From assembly GCA_038049695.1 (NCBI GenBank), contig CP142460.1, positions 23,439,001-23,503,000 of the forward strand: a DNA stretch of 64,000 bases, written 5' to 3'. The position numbers and the translations under genes are program-made. The stretch is from Cinnamomum chago (lineage: Eukaryota; Streptophyta; Magnoliopsida; Laurales; Lauraceae). Shown here piece after piece: positions 47,331-59,175 of the stretch. The notes beneath the pieces are model-generated. The model did no database searches. It saw only the letters and a list, made by a program, of their open reading frames with translations, and was not told the origin of the DNA. Each line of letters begins with the position of its first letter. The first letter of the stretch is position 1.

Positions 47331-50300
47331 AAGGGAAGCACTGAGCTTCACAGCAAGCTACAGACCTACTTTACCTTATCTGCCAAACACCAAGGAAAGG
47401 AAGAAGACACTGATGCCCATCTAATGACACAAGAAGAGTCTTCCTCTACTATAAAAGTGCCACCCACTCTTTCTCACACCCAGTGGCCAAATCATTCGGT
47501 AAAAGTCATAAAAGTATAATGTAACAGTAAAAAAAAAGTGGTAAAAACTGAAGTTTTCACACAAAACTGTTATATACTTGACACCCTCATAAACAAAAAA
47601 TGGACTCCTGCACTGAGTGCATGAGTCTTACTTTAATAAGCCACTCCTTCATCCAATTGTGTGACTCATTCAATTATAAATGTGAAGAAGGAAACATTAT
47701 CAACTGGGAACAACAACTTAACAGAGCTCTATAACCAACAAAATTTCAGCAGAAACAATTAACCCAGTGTATTAAAAACAAAAGGAGAAGAACTGATGGA
47801 TAAACTAAAACTTTAGGAGATTTTATGTCCTGCATATTGAAAAAATTAACAAAGAAACTGAGTACTGAACTGAAATCAATAGAATTAGCCATACTGAGAC
47901 AGAAATAATAAAACCCAATCACACCCACTAAGCAAAATGCCAGAAAACAAAAACCCATTTCACGAAATTAGCAGAGACTCTGATGAAGATAGAAATAACA
48001 TCAATAAAATCAATGACACCCACACCATGTAAATAGCTAAAGCGAGATGAGCAAATTGAAATCGAGAAATTCAGTTAAACCCAGATTACAGAAGCTGCAA
48101 TAATGCAAGCAACAATCCTGAAATCACCAAACCCAAATCATACTCAACTGTAAAGATAGCAATAATCGGCAAGAAATTGTATAAAAAACCATGAGAGAGG
48201 AGATCAATGGTTAAAATCCAATCCAACCCAATAATTGAAAACAGTAGATGATTAGAAAAAAACCCGATCTGAAGCAAGAGAATCAACGAGCAAGAAACGC
48301 CTCTGAAAATGCAGAAAAGGCGACCCCAGATCGAAGAGTGAATTGGACTTTCCAGAGGTGTTTGCGAAGTAGGGAAGAAGGATAATGGAAGAGATACAAC
48401 AACAGAAGAGGAAGATGAAGGAAAAGGAACTGGGTTCTTTGAGACCCCGACCCGAGTGAACTCGATTAGTGTTAATTGAGTCTTGTGTTAGACTTAAGTG
48501 TGATTAGTAGTTATTGACTAAGTTGGGTTTGGAATAGCTTTTGATATAGTTTTGGGGAATTTTGATTGCTTTGTGATAGTGGGGCCCTTTGGGGGTTCCT
48601 TTTCATGACTTTGCATGTGCTCGAGGATTTATCGGAGATTTTACATTCATTGTTTTAATCCCGTTTTATTTGTATTGTTAATCCCTACGACTTTTATGTT
48701 GATCCCGTCCCCGTTTGAAATCCCGAAAACCCGATTTCATGGCCTTGAGGGCAAAACAGTCATTGTGCACAAAATCTGTACCCAAAACTTGATATCCCCG
48801 AAACCCGCGAAACATATACTTTTTGGAAACTAGATATTTCGGCGATCATTTCTTCCTTCTTCGTCGAATTCATTTGAAGTCCCGAAAACTATGATTTCAG
48901 CCAAAAGATATTTTCTAGTGGTGGGACCCATTCTCACTTGCTTATAAGAGGAACCCATCTCCCTTCTTTTCCAACTCCATTTTCCAGCACAAACCAGCAA
49001 CCTAGGGTTTCTCTTGTTTTTCTCTTCTTCTTCTTGCTCTCTCCATCTCCAAGCCACACCAAACTTACACCAATCAAGAAATGGAGGTTATCATTCTCTT
49101 CCCCACCTTGCAAGCTTCCTTTTGATACCATTTATTGAGAAATCCACCAACTTTGAGATCTTCATTGAACTAACTCTTGCCATTTGGGGACCTTACAAGT
49201 AAGCAATCTTCTTTATCTCCTAGACTTGTATTCTTCTAGTCCTTGAGAAGCTCCATTTTCATTATTGAAAGTTCTTTCTTCTTCATTCATGGTTTGACCC
49301 ATTTTAGGGTTTGTTTTGGGGGTTTTTGCTTGTAGCTTGGATTTTGACCTTGAGAGGTGATTAGAGACTTGGATTCGCTTGATTAGAGACCTAAGGCAAG
49401 TGGATGAATGGATAAGTTTTTGAACATTTACATGTTTCATGGAAATCTCTTGTTTTACACTATTGGTTCTTAATGATTTTTACATGTGTTTTCATAGTTT
49501 TCCTTGCCTTGATTTCTATTACTTTTGAAATGCATATTGATGAGTTGATTTCTCTATTATACATCTTGATAGATGTATCCATTATGTTGTTAAAGTGTAG
49601 ATGAATCTTATGGATAGTGGTTTTCATTTCTTTGATGTTTGAATGTGAAGAAGAAGGTGTTTGGATTCAATGTTCATTGGAATTTTGATGAAGGTTCTTA
49701 TATGATTGTTTGAAGAGATTTAATGGTTGTTATTGGGAGGCAAGAAGGCTTTTTGTTAGAAGAAAACATGTTTTGGAGATGAAGGAGAAAAAAAAAAGCC
49801 AAAATGGCCTTTCCCGGTAGCAGAAATGACTGCCCACTCGAGCGCGTATCAGTCCGCTCGAGCGCGCAGTCATTCTGACTGCAGCTCGGGCAACAAAAAT
49901 GACTGCCCGCTCGAGCGCGTATCAGTCCGCTCGGGCGCGCAGTCATTCTGACTACAGCTCGGGCCACTTTGAAATGCCTATAACTTTTTATTCCCATATC
50001 GGATTTGGAAGTTCTATATACCGTTGGAAAGCTCTTGAAGTAAGGAATCCAATGGTATACTTATCTTAGTGTTCAAATATTGAAAAGTGAAGTGGATATT
50101 TGAATCAATGAAAACTAGTATATGATTAAGAGTTTTTAGCTTGATATTGTGCATTTGAAAATCCTAAAGTGTATAAGGAGCCTGGAATGTCTTCAAACTC
50201 AAGGAGTACAAAGTTATTATTACAATCGACATACGGGACCCCTATCCACCTTAAAAAAATCTTGAAATCATTATTTTACCCGGAATTGTAATAGTTCATT

Positions 50301-50934
50301 GTACTCCCTCATTTTCCAAGATTTACATTACATGATTTGTGTCACGCCCCCGAACCAGAACTTTGGGGGCGGGAAATGGGATTAAGCATAAATGTATTTT
50401 TCTTCTCCCAGGATCCGCGTGTGTGAAGACAAGACATTCTGAATATTTTGCGGAAGCATTTGTGGCGTTGCGACCCGAAGTCCGTGGCCATCGGATTCCG
50501 CGTCGCACTCAAGCTTTAGCACATAGCTATTATATCAAGAATCATATCAGACTGGAGTAAACCATCACAATAAATTACAGAGCTGACAGTAACAGGATAT
50601 TACATTCCCAAATATGTTCAAGTTACAATTATCAATGTACATTAATTAAGAATCCCAAGAAAAAGGCTAATAAAAGCCATACAACAATAAGCTATTAACC
50701 ACTACCCAAAAAATGACGTAGCTCCGATGTCAGGCTCAATGTCTACATGACATAGCCGACAAAACAACCTGCAAAACATGGCTCCACAGCCAACCAAAGC
50801 ACTCAATTCGGGACGAAGAAATCCGAACCTGAGTACCAAAAGTAGTGGGTCAGACACGACGGTTTGGCAGGTGGATGAAAAGATAATAATATACTGAAGA
50901 ATAAAACATATGATAAATCATGCTATTCGATCAA

Positions 50935-51620
50935 ATGCTGCATATAATTAAACGGGTGCAAAATCGTGGATCTCGGGCAAAACATGTATTCGTTTCAAGC
51001 ATGGGTAAAACATGAAGATCAAATAAAACATGTGTTCATTTACATCATCTATAATCATAGATATTTGACAATCGGGTGCTCGTCTAAAACATGTATAAAT
51101 ATAGTGGTTTGACAAAACAAACGTTCATTTGAGACTTAGGTAAAAACATAATTATACAACAAACCAGGTATTCATAGCAGTCTGGCAAAACCAATGTCCA
51201 TTTGAAACATATGTGAAAATACGGATATTTAACAAACCGGGTGTTCATTTAAAACAGGTGTAACCAAAGAAATCTGACAAAACTAATGTTCATTTACACA
51301 TATTTCAAAGCAGGGATATTTAACAAATCGGATATTCATTTGAAACAAGTATAAACCTAGGGATCTGGCAAAACAAGTGTCATTTGAAATATTTTTCAAA
51401 GCATGGGTATTTAACAATACGGGTATTCATTTAAACAAGTATAAACCTAGGGATCTGGCAAAACAAGTGTCATTTGAAACATTTTTAAAAGCATGGGTAT
51501 TTAACAATACGGGTATCCATTTAAAACATGTGTAATCGTATAAATCAAGTAAAATCATCGACCGTTTGAAGCATATGTAAAAGCATGGGTATTCACCCAA
51601 CCGCCATTCATTTAAGACAT
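50935..51620 (+). repeat. About 90-bp tandem array inside the solo LTR
   Basis: About seven imperfect units of 90-110 bp with the phrases cgggtattcatttaaaac, ggatctggcaaaacaagtgt and atttttcaaagcatgggtat. The last two units (from 51361 and 51451) are nearly identical, indicating recent unit amplification. Confidence 0.8.
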
Positions 51621-52628
51621 GTACTTGTACAAGGAACAGAAAACAACATAATAACAATAACTGAATTCACTTTGGAGAATATTAACACTTTCTAAATAAC
51701 AACTTTCATAAAGGAAACGAATCATTTATTGGAAAACATATAAGCAATATAAAACATGTCGGGCATCCAAGGGATCGGGAACTGGCAATATGGCAATCAC
51801 AAAAAGCTAAGTCCTCTATCACCGAAGTGACAAGAGTATAACGGGATGTTGGTCTCAGTCACACAAGGTGAGGAGACTCAACGCAAATCATATATACAAT
51901 ATAAATATACGGGAACGGGACCACGGTAGCGAACCGGGTATCGGGACGGGACCACGGCAATAACCGGGTATCGGGATCCAAACTGCAGCTGGCGGGACGG
52001 GAGGGGGGATCTCCAAGTCAGTGGATGAGACTGACAAGGTTATCCAAGCTTAGTGATGCCGACTCATAGGTCAAAACCAATCGAGACATATGCAAGTAAA
52101 TCAAGTACAATAAATAAACGGGTAAAACGGGGGTGCTCAAGGGCACATTGTCATTTCATATCGGGCAATACATTTCGGGACAATTAACTGTTACTAGAGT
52201 AACTTCAAATGCTTTCGGGAAAACAAGTCATATAATGCAAATCTTGGAAATGAGGTGAAACAATAAAATATAACAATTTCGGGAAAAGTATTAATTTCAA
52301 GATCTATTTAAGTGAATAGGGGTCCCGTATGTCAATTATAGTCATTACTTGGTACTCCTTGAGTTTGAAGACATTCCGGGCTCCTTATGCACTTTTACGA
52401 TTTTCAAATGCACAACATCAAGTTGAAAACTCTTAATCACATACTAGTTTTCATTGGTTCAAATATCCACTTCACTTTTCAATCTTTTATCACTAAGATA
52501 AGTATACCATTGGATTCCTTGCTTCAAGAGCTTTCCAACGGTATATAGAACTTTCAAATCCGATATGGGAATCAAAAGTTATAGGCGTTTCAAAATGGCT
52601 CTTCTTTTTTTTTTTTTCCTGCAGGTTC

Positions 52629-52795
52629 CCGGCGTCTGGACGCCCGGAAGCAGAAAAGGGCGCCCAGGTCTCTGTCTCCTGGCGTCCGGACGCCCAAAAC
52701 CTGGCGTCGAGGCAGAAACCTCCCAGGCATCCGAAATTTTGCTATTTTTTTTTACATCCTTTCCCTCCTTTCTCTTCCACTTGAACTCTTATACA
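52629..52795 (+). promoter_or_regulatory. GGCGTCCGGACGCC palindrome cluster and TATA of the solo LTR
   Basis: ggcgtctggacgcccgg, gggcgcccagg, ggcgtccggacgccc and ggcgtcgagg occur between 52629 and 52715, followed by aactcttatacaaattgagc near 52785. Same layout as in the sister LTRs, but yet another palindrome. Confidence 0.5.
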
Positions 52796-55700
52796 AATTG
52801 AGCTTTTCCTTGCTTCAACAAACATCCAAACTAAAATAAAAACTCCCATCAAACTTCAATGAACATTAAATCCAAACACCTCTTTCTTCTCATTTCACAT
52901 TAAACAAAGGGAAGAATCCCCAATATACACAAGGGTCCATTTGAGCCAAGAATCTAGAGATAAATCAAGACTATTGATTCACATTTCCTTAACCATAGAT
53001 GATTTAGCAAAACTCATTAAATGAGCATCTATTTCAAATCAATGCAAGCTAGTAAACATAAACATGGGTGGAGAAACCAACCCCATTCATTTCAAAACCA
53101 TATGAATAAACTTTGACCAAATGAAATGCATATATTTCCAAGGGATTTAACAAGAGAGAAACAACCATTAATATGCATTTTCGAAATCAATAGAAATATG
53201 ACAAGAAGCATGTGTAGAAACATATATCACATTATCAAGAACAAGTAATAAAACTTAGGTTTTTCTCATAAAACTTAATAACATTCAAACCATCCATTCA
53301 TCCACTTGCCTTTGACTCTAATCAAGCAAATCAAGCTCCTAATCACCTCTCAAGCTCAAGATCCACAATCTCTACAAAAACCCCCAAAACAAATCCTAAA
53401 ATGGGTTAAACAATGAAATGACAAGGAAACCTTTCAATAATAAAGGTGGAGCTTCTCTAAGGCTAGAAGACTACAAATCTAGAAGATGAAGAAGAACACT
53501 TACTTGGATGACCTTCAAATGAGGAGAACAAGCTCAAGGAAGGTCTCAATATGGGAAGATTTCTCCAAGAATGGTATCAAGGTGAAGCTTGCAAGATGAG
53601 GAAGAGGTTGGTGATCTCCATTTCTTGATTGATGAACTATTGGTGTGGCTTGGAGATGGAGAAGCAAGAAGAAGAAGAGAAATACAAGGGAAAACCCTAG
53701 GTTCAGCTGGCTGTGCTGGAAAAATGGAGAATGGGATGCAATGAAGGGGGTGGGTTCTCTTATGTTAACAAAGGAGGTTGGGTCCCACAACTTAAGGGAC
53801 TAGTTTGGCTGAAATCATCTAATTCGGGACCTCGGATGGATTCGACGAAGAAGGAAGAAATGATCGTCGAAATATCTAGTTTCCAAAAAGTATATGTTTC
53901 GTGGGTTTCGGGAATATCAAGTTTTGGGTACAGATTTGGTGTGTAATGACTGTTTTGCCCTCAAGGCTAAGAAATCGGGTTTCGGGTTCTCAAATGGATA
54001 CGGGATCAACATGAAAGTTGTAGGATTCCTCAAGATGAATGGAACGGGCCAAAAACACAATACGAAACCAATCGGGAAAATCTCACAAGTAAATGCAAAG
54101 CCGAAAAGGGAACCCCCAAAGGGCCCCACAAGCTACCAAAGCACTCAAAAGCCCAAAACTAGAAGAAAACCCATTCTAGCTCACAAACTCAACCCAACAA
54201 ATATTAATCCCACTAAAAGAACTAATCCACAAATAAAACAGCACTAATCCAAGAGATTAGGGGTCGGGTTCTCACAATTTGTCTTCCCGAAAGTCTTGAA
54301 GTTACCCTAGTAACAGTTACTTGTCCCGATATGTATTGCCCGACATGAAATGAAAGTTATGCCTTTGAGCATTCTTGCCCCGTCCATTTATTTACTTGAA
54401 CTTGATGTATTTTACACATATCTCGATTTGTTATTTAACCTATGAGTCGACATCACTAAGCTTGGATAACCTTGTCGTTTGATCCACCGACTTGGAGATC
54501 CCTCTCCCGTCCCGCCAGCTGCAGTTTGGATCCCGATGCCCGGTTTATAACCATGGTCCCGTCCCGATACCCGGTTCGCTACCGTGGTCCCGTCCCGTAT
54601 ATTTATATTGTATATATGTTTTTCGTTGAATCTCCTCACCTTGTGTGACTGAGACCAACGTCCCGTTATACTTTTGTCACTTTGGTGATAGAGGACTTAG
54701 CTTTATGTGATTTCCATCTTGTTAGTTCCCGATTTCCTTGGATACCCATACCTGTTTTATACGGCACTATGTTTTCAGTAAATGATTCGTTGCTTTTATG
54801 AAAGTTATTGATTGAACAGGTTAAATGCTTTTACAGACGTTTTGCATGAATATATGATTTGTCAGATATCCATGTTTTACAGACGTTTTACATGAATATA
54901 TGATTCATCGGATATCCATGTTTTACACCCGTTTTACATATATACATGATTTGTCAGATATACATGATCTTTCCACTCGTCTTATTTATATGCAGTATTT
55001 GATCAAATAGCATGATTTATCACATGTTTTATTCTTCAGTATATTCATTATCTTTTCACCCACCTGCCAGACCGTCGTGTCTGACCCACTACTTTTGGTA
55101 CTCAGGTTCAGACTTCTTCGTCCCGAGATGAGTGCTTTTGTTGGCTGTGGAGCCATGGTTTGCAGGATGTTTTGTCGGCTATGTCATGTAGACATTGAGC
55201 TTGACATCGGAGCTACGTCATATCTAGGGTAGTGGTTAATAGCTTATTGTTGTATGGCTTTTATTAGCCTTTTCTTGGGTTTCTTAATTAATGTACATTG
55301 ATAATTGTAACTGGAACATATTGGGAATGTAATATCCTGTTACTGTCAGCTATGTACTTTATTATGATGGTTTACTCCAGTCTGATATGGTTCTTGATGT
55401 AATAGCTATATGCTAGAGGTTGAGTACGATGCGGAATCCGATGGCCACGGACTCCGGGTCGCAACGCCACGAAAGCTTTCGCAAAAATATTCAGAATGTG
55501 TTGGAATGTGTTGTCTTCACACACGCGGATCTTGGGAGAAAAATATATTTATGCTTAATCCCATTCGTATCCCCAAGGTTCCGGTTTGGGGGCGTGACAG
55601 GTTCCCACACCTGGGTCTCGATCACCACACCCATTACAGAGAAAAATGGATGGAGAGATCAAAATACAAAACCCTAGAAAAAGAAGAGATCCAGATGAGA

Positions 55701-55879
55701 ATCGATGGGAAAGATGTTTGGGAGTTGAATCCGAAATGCATGAAGGCCCCTTTTCCTTCTTCTGTTTACCAATACAATAACAAACAAAGAAATCAACTAA
55801 AGGGTTGCTGGCTGGGCGGGAGGGTTGCTGGAGGCAGGGGCGGTGGGAGAATAGGGAGGACTGGACAGCATAAAGCGAG

Positions 55880-56156
55880 ATGGAAAAGGAGAGATCATAC
55901 CTTTTCTTGCTGTACTTGCAAGAAGAAGATGATTCCGAAGAAAGGTTTGCCTTTCTTTTGCTGCAGTTACAGACGGCCGGGTTCACTTTGCTGCAGTTGC
56001 AAGAAGAAGACGATGGAGAAAGAGGAGTTTGCTTGTTGCTGTTGCAAGAAGAAGCCGAGTCCGAAGGACGATTTGGCTTGCAGGAATTGCGAGAAGGAGA
56101 AACGAGAAGAAGAAATTCGGACCGATTTAGAAACATGGTATAAGGGTTTGGTGTGA
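55880..56156 (+). CDS. Cys-rich 15-residue repeat frame, unrecognised
   Basis: The plus strand carries four to five units of about 45 bp built on ttgctgcagttgcaagaagaag. In the open frame they encode CCTCKKKMIPKKGLPFF, CCSYRRPGSL, CCSCKKKTMEKEEFA, CCCCKKKPSPKDDLA and CRNCEKEKREEE, then a stop at 56156. A period divisible by three and the conserved CCxCKKK core suggest coding, or a microsatellite-like expansion. The frame upstream runs back into solo-LTR sequence, so the true start is unknown. It lies upstream of the transporter exon on the opposite strand and may simply be its promoter region. No family recognised. Confidence 0.28.
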
Positions 56157-56159
56157 GTC

Positions 56160-56689
56160 TTTTATAATGCTGGAAATTTTAGCGGGAGATTCAGTGGCAC
56201 CAAAAATTAGGTTTAGTTCACCCAATAAAATATTAGCCGCTAAAAATATATCTTTAGCCTCAAAAGCATAGGCCGCCACAAAAAGTTAGATGCTATAAAC
56301 TAAATTTTTTTTATTTCCACCAAAATCTCATTTTGAATGGAGGTATCTTATTGTACGATTGAACACAAAAAAAAAGGTTAATAAAACAACATTTTTTTAG
56401 CCATGGTTTTCTGTTTGGTCAATCTTACAGTGGTTCCAACTCAATTCTAACAAAAAATTGGGATACCCCATAATTAAATGTGTATGAACTTTTTGAACGA
56501 CTCTGATTATCCATATATCGGCACGAGTGAGACCCATTCAAAAAAGTTCCCACCATACTCCGCTAAAAGCTATTGTTAAAAAAATTAAAAAGTAAAAACC
56601 CATGAAAAAGGTAGAGAGTTGGGAACAAATAAAAGCAGTTAAAACGGAGTGCTCATATTATTTTGGCAAAAATGAATTTTACTAAATGG
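56160..56689. other. CACTA interior near right end, nothing firm
   Basis: Several ccgctaaaa / ttagcgg phrases occur in both orientations (56180-56260 and 56560), perhaps a decayed repeat. No gene recognised. Confidence 0.35.
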
Positions 56690-57374
56690 GGCTTTGCAGA
56701 CACAGACCTATGCATCGCCAGTAATCAAAATAATTGTATGTTTTTCATAACTTTTGCCAACGTGGTCTTACTTGTGTTGGTAAAAGTAACAATTCTATGT
56801 GACTTTTGCCAACGCAGTCCAAATATGCATTGGAAATAAGACTTTTGCCAATGCCAATTTTCACTGCGTCGGCAAATAGTGTCGGGAAAGTTTTTCCACA
56901 GCTTTTGCCAACGCAGTCTTACTTGAGTCGGTAAAAGTAGCAATTTTCTCTGACTTTTGCCAACGCAACTTTTCACTGTGTCGGAAATAGTGTCGGAAAA
57001 GGTAAGTTCGTCATAAATGGGGCTTTGGGGACGCAACTCATACGTTGGCAATTATACGAATAAAAACTCAGACCTTTCCCGACGCACACTTGTGCGTCGC
57101 CAGTAAACAAGATAATTGCCAACGCATTATTGCGTCGCCATTAGATAAAAACGCGTTGGCAAAACTTTCCCTCTCTTTTGGTGTTTTTTTTGTTGGCGCC
57201 AATGCGGTTTCAATAGCTTTTGCCAACGCTGTCTTACTTGCGTCGGTAAAACTATCATTTTCCGACACTAATTGCCAACGTAGTCCAAATATGCGTTGGA
57301 AATAAGACTTTTGCCAACGCAAATTTTCCCTGCATCGGCAAATAGTGTCGGGAAATGTGCAATTTGTTGTTGTG
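56690..57374. repeat. CACTA right subterminal repeats and terminal repeat
   Basis: Repeated acttttgccaacgcagtctt / tgcgtcggcaaatagtgtcgg phrases, at least five in direct and inverted forms, mirroring the gacgca/tgcgtcgg motifs of the left end. They end in aatttgttgttgtg (57361-57374), the inverted terminus, then target copy tgt. Confidence 0.75.
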
Positions 57375-57376
57375 TG

Positions 57377-59175
57377 TGTTGCCATCAAATTGAATGTGTT
57401 GTAATTTGATGGACGCATTATCATTTAAGCAGCATTCAAATTTTCACATGAGCATTGATTTTGACAATTTTGAAATCTTGATTTTCACATGCGTTGTTTT
57501 AAAACTTTTAGAACTTGTGTTTCATGTATGCCTTGGATTTTAACATTGGATGCATAAATTGATTTTAAGCATGCATGCCCATGATTTGATAGTTAATTCA
57601 TTTTAGGTATAATAGGTTCAAGTTTTGAAACACACTTTTGAATTGATTTAAACGTGAATCTAAGCATGATCTCCATGGCTCAGAACTCTCACTAGCAAAA
57701 TACTTTGGATTAGCTCTTTGCTTAGTCTTCTTAAAAAATCATAATTTTTTAAGATAGGTGCTACGGTACTTTTGCTCCAGTACTTGTGCAACAGTGTTTT
57801 GCTACAGTAATTTCAGTTAACCGAACTCAAGTATGTTGGTTTAGCACCGAACCCAATTCAGTTCAAGTTGTCGGATGGTCAAAACTAGCCGTTTTTTCAC
57901 CATTGGGAGTTCGGTTAACCGAACTGTGAAGGGGGAGAACCGACAATTGGCCGTTGAACTACTTTTTCTATATAAATAAGCTCATTCCTAGGCCATTTGG
58001 ATCCAACTTTGAGGCATTCTTTGAGGTGAATTAAGGCCAAACAAGGGGGGATGAGCTAAGTAAGGCTAGTGGGTCAAAAGGGAAGTTAAAGCTTGGATTC
58101 ACTAACTTAAATAATCCATGTAAGCATTGTTTTTCATATCATATGTTACATGCTTTGTTTAAATTATTGGTAAATTAATTTTTGCATGGTAACTATGATT
58201 AGTCGAATCCATTACATGTATTACACTTTGAATTGCCTTGTTGTTTTGGATTCTTCATTTAGCTTCAAACCAATTTAGTTTTAATTGTTATATCATATTG
58301 GGTTCATGCTTGGTTTAAAACTTTGATTTCTCTCATAGCATGAATCTCATACTTGGTTGAATCTTTAGCTATTTATTTTCATACCATGATCTCATTGGTA
58401 AACTAATTTATTTCAAAAACAGCTATGATCTTGCATCACATGTTTTAGATTTGAGATTTCAATACAACTTGTGAGCTTTCGATAGACATATCATTAACAA
58501 CTTAATTTTTGAAAAACATGTGATTAGCATGCTTCTTGCTTCAATCAAAACATTTGTGATTTAAACTTTCAAAAGATTTAAGCTTACATTCATTGAGCTT
58601 TCATTTTTTAAACTTGATTGACGTTTTCACACAAACACAATGAGCATTCTTCTTTGCATTAAGTAAAGTGTTGTGTGAGTTGTGTTTTCACTTTCATACC
58701 CACCTAATTAAAAGGCATTGTAATTAAGCTTAGTTTGTATCTCTTCAAGTGTATTGCAGACACATCTTAGAGATAACCAATCTTAGGGTTATAGGTTAGT
58801 GCTTAACCTTAGAAAAGCATAAGTGTAAAGGCTCGGGGAGAACCATAAAACCCAAGAGGTTATTGATTAACCTTGAAAAGCGTATTGTAGAGGTTATTAC
58901 TTAGCCTATTGAAAAGCATAGATAGTGAAAATTTGGTGGGGTGTAAGAACATAAGCCGGGATTGAACGTAGGCATTGAGGCCAAACCATTTTAAATAGTC
59001 GTGTTATGGTGATTATTTTTGTTAGCTTCCGCACTTTAGTTCTATATCATCACTTGTGCTTAATTGATTTCAAGAAGTTAAAATTTGGCATAATTGGTCA
59101 CTAATTGAAGCTCATCTATTCAACGTCAACCCCGCCCCCCCCCCCCCTCTCTAGAGTTCGAATCGTAGACTTTCA
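57377..59175 (+). repeat. 5' LTR of the second SIRE-type element
   Basis: It ends gtagactttca directly before tatggtatcagagcc. A ggttaaccgaac palindrome cluster lies at 57815-57925, TATA tctatataaataag at about 57967, a run of ttattgattaacctt-like 35-bp units at about 58790-58925 and a C13 tract near 59135-59147. Confidence 0.7.

Larger units (their letters stand above)
50340..54276 (+). mobile_element. Solo LTR of the same family, opposite orientation
   Basis: 3,937 bp, tgtcacgcccccgaacc to gggttctcaca, flanked by atttg (50335-50339 and 54277-54281). It is inserted head-against in its relative, so the two form large inverted repeats around the junctions. The extra length compared with the 3.2-kb host LTR comes mainly from the tandem array at 50935-51620. 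Confidence 0.9.
48438..55599 (-). mobile_element. Solo LTR in the transporter exon, split by another LTR
   Basis: Own sequence 48438-50339 and 54282-55599, about 3.2 kb, minus orientation, starting TGTCACGCCCCC at 55599. Target duplication ggttc at 48433-48437 and 55600-55604. It belongs to the long-LTR family of 20112-26501, but to a subfamily starting tgtcacgccccc. It has no internal region. A CTCGAGCGC palindrome cluster is present at 49830-49975 as two tandem units of about 78 bp. The region 54820-54990 has two to three units of a 60-bp repeat. Confidence 0.88.
48264..55634 (-). pseudogene. Captured first exon of an MFSD5-like transporter, split by a solo LTR
   Basis: On the minus strand a 5'-UTR-like stretch (55680-55635) leads to an ATG at 55634-55632. 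The frame MGVVIETQVWEP runs into the solo LTR at 55599. Beyond it, from 48437, the same frame continues with a hydrophobic helix (SFIFLFCCCISSIILLPYF) and SLFDLGSPFLHFQRRFLLV to about 48264, then intron-like DNA. This matches the N-terminus of plant MFSD5-type (molybdate-anion transporter-like) MFS proteins: acidic start with VWEP, first membrane helix, LFDxG, FLRFQRNFLL. These are 12-helix proteins of about 450 residues; only helix 1 and the approach to helix 2 are here. No further exons were seen down to 47350. It lies inside the CACTA element. Confidence 0.52.
41683..57374. mobile_element. CACTA (En/Spm) DNA transposon with captured host exons
   Basis: Left end acctacaacaaaat and right end (inverted) cacaacaacaaatt both resemble the CACTACAAC-type terminus. 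A 3-bp duplication tgt lies at 41680-41682 and 57375-57377. Both ends carry dense subterminal repeats built on gacgca / tgcgtcgg. Minus-strand exons at 43339-44302 look like the Transposase_24 (Ptta/En/Spm) protein. No Transposase_21 (TNP2/TnpD) segment was seen, so it is probably non-autonomous. Between the ends lie fragments resembling three host genes (44662-44892, 45356-45451, 48264-55634). Without the solo LTRs it is about 8.5 kb. Confidence 0.78.

Noticed and set aside
47138-47341. 67-codon hydrophobic minus-strand frame as a membrane protein
   Set aside because: It falls in a LINE-like 3' UTR segment and ends at the AATAAA/A-run region.
55410-56156. 248-codon plus-strand open frame as one gene
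   Set aside because: It crosses the solo-LTR end and the TSD at 55599-55604, so its first part is LTR sequence. Only the repeat-bearing end was kept, with low confidence.
57377-59175. This LTR as the 3' LTR of the element at 34832
   Set aside because: It differs strongly in sequence and length from 34832-36051 and is followed by its own primer-binding site and gag start.
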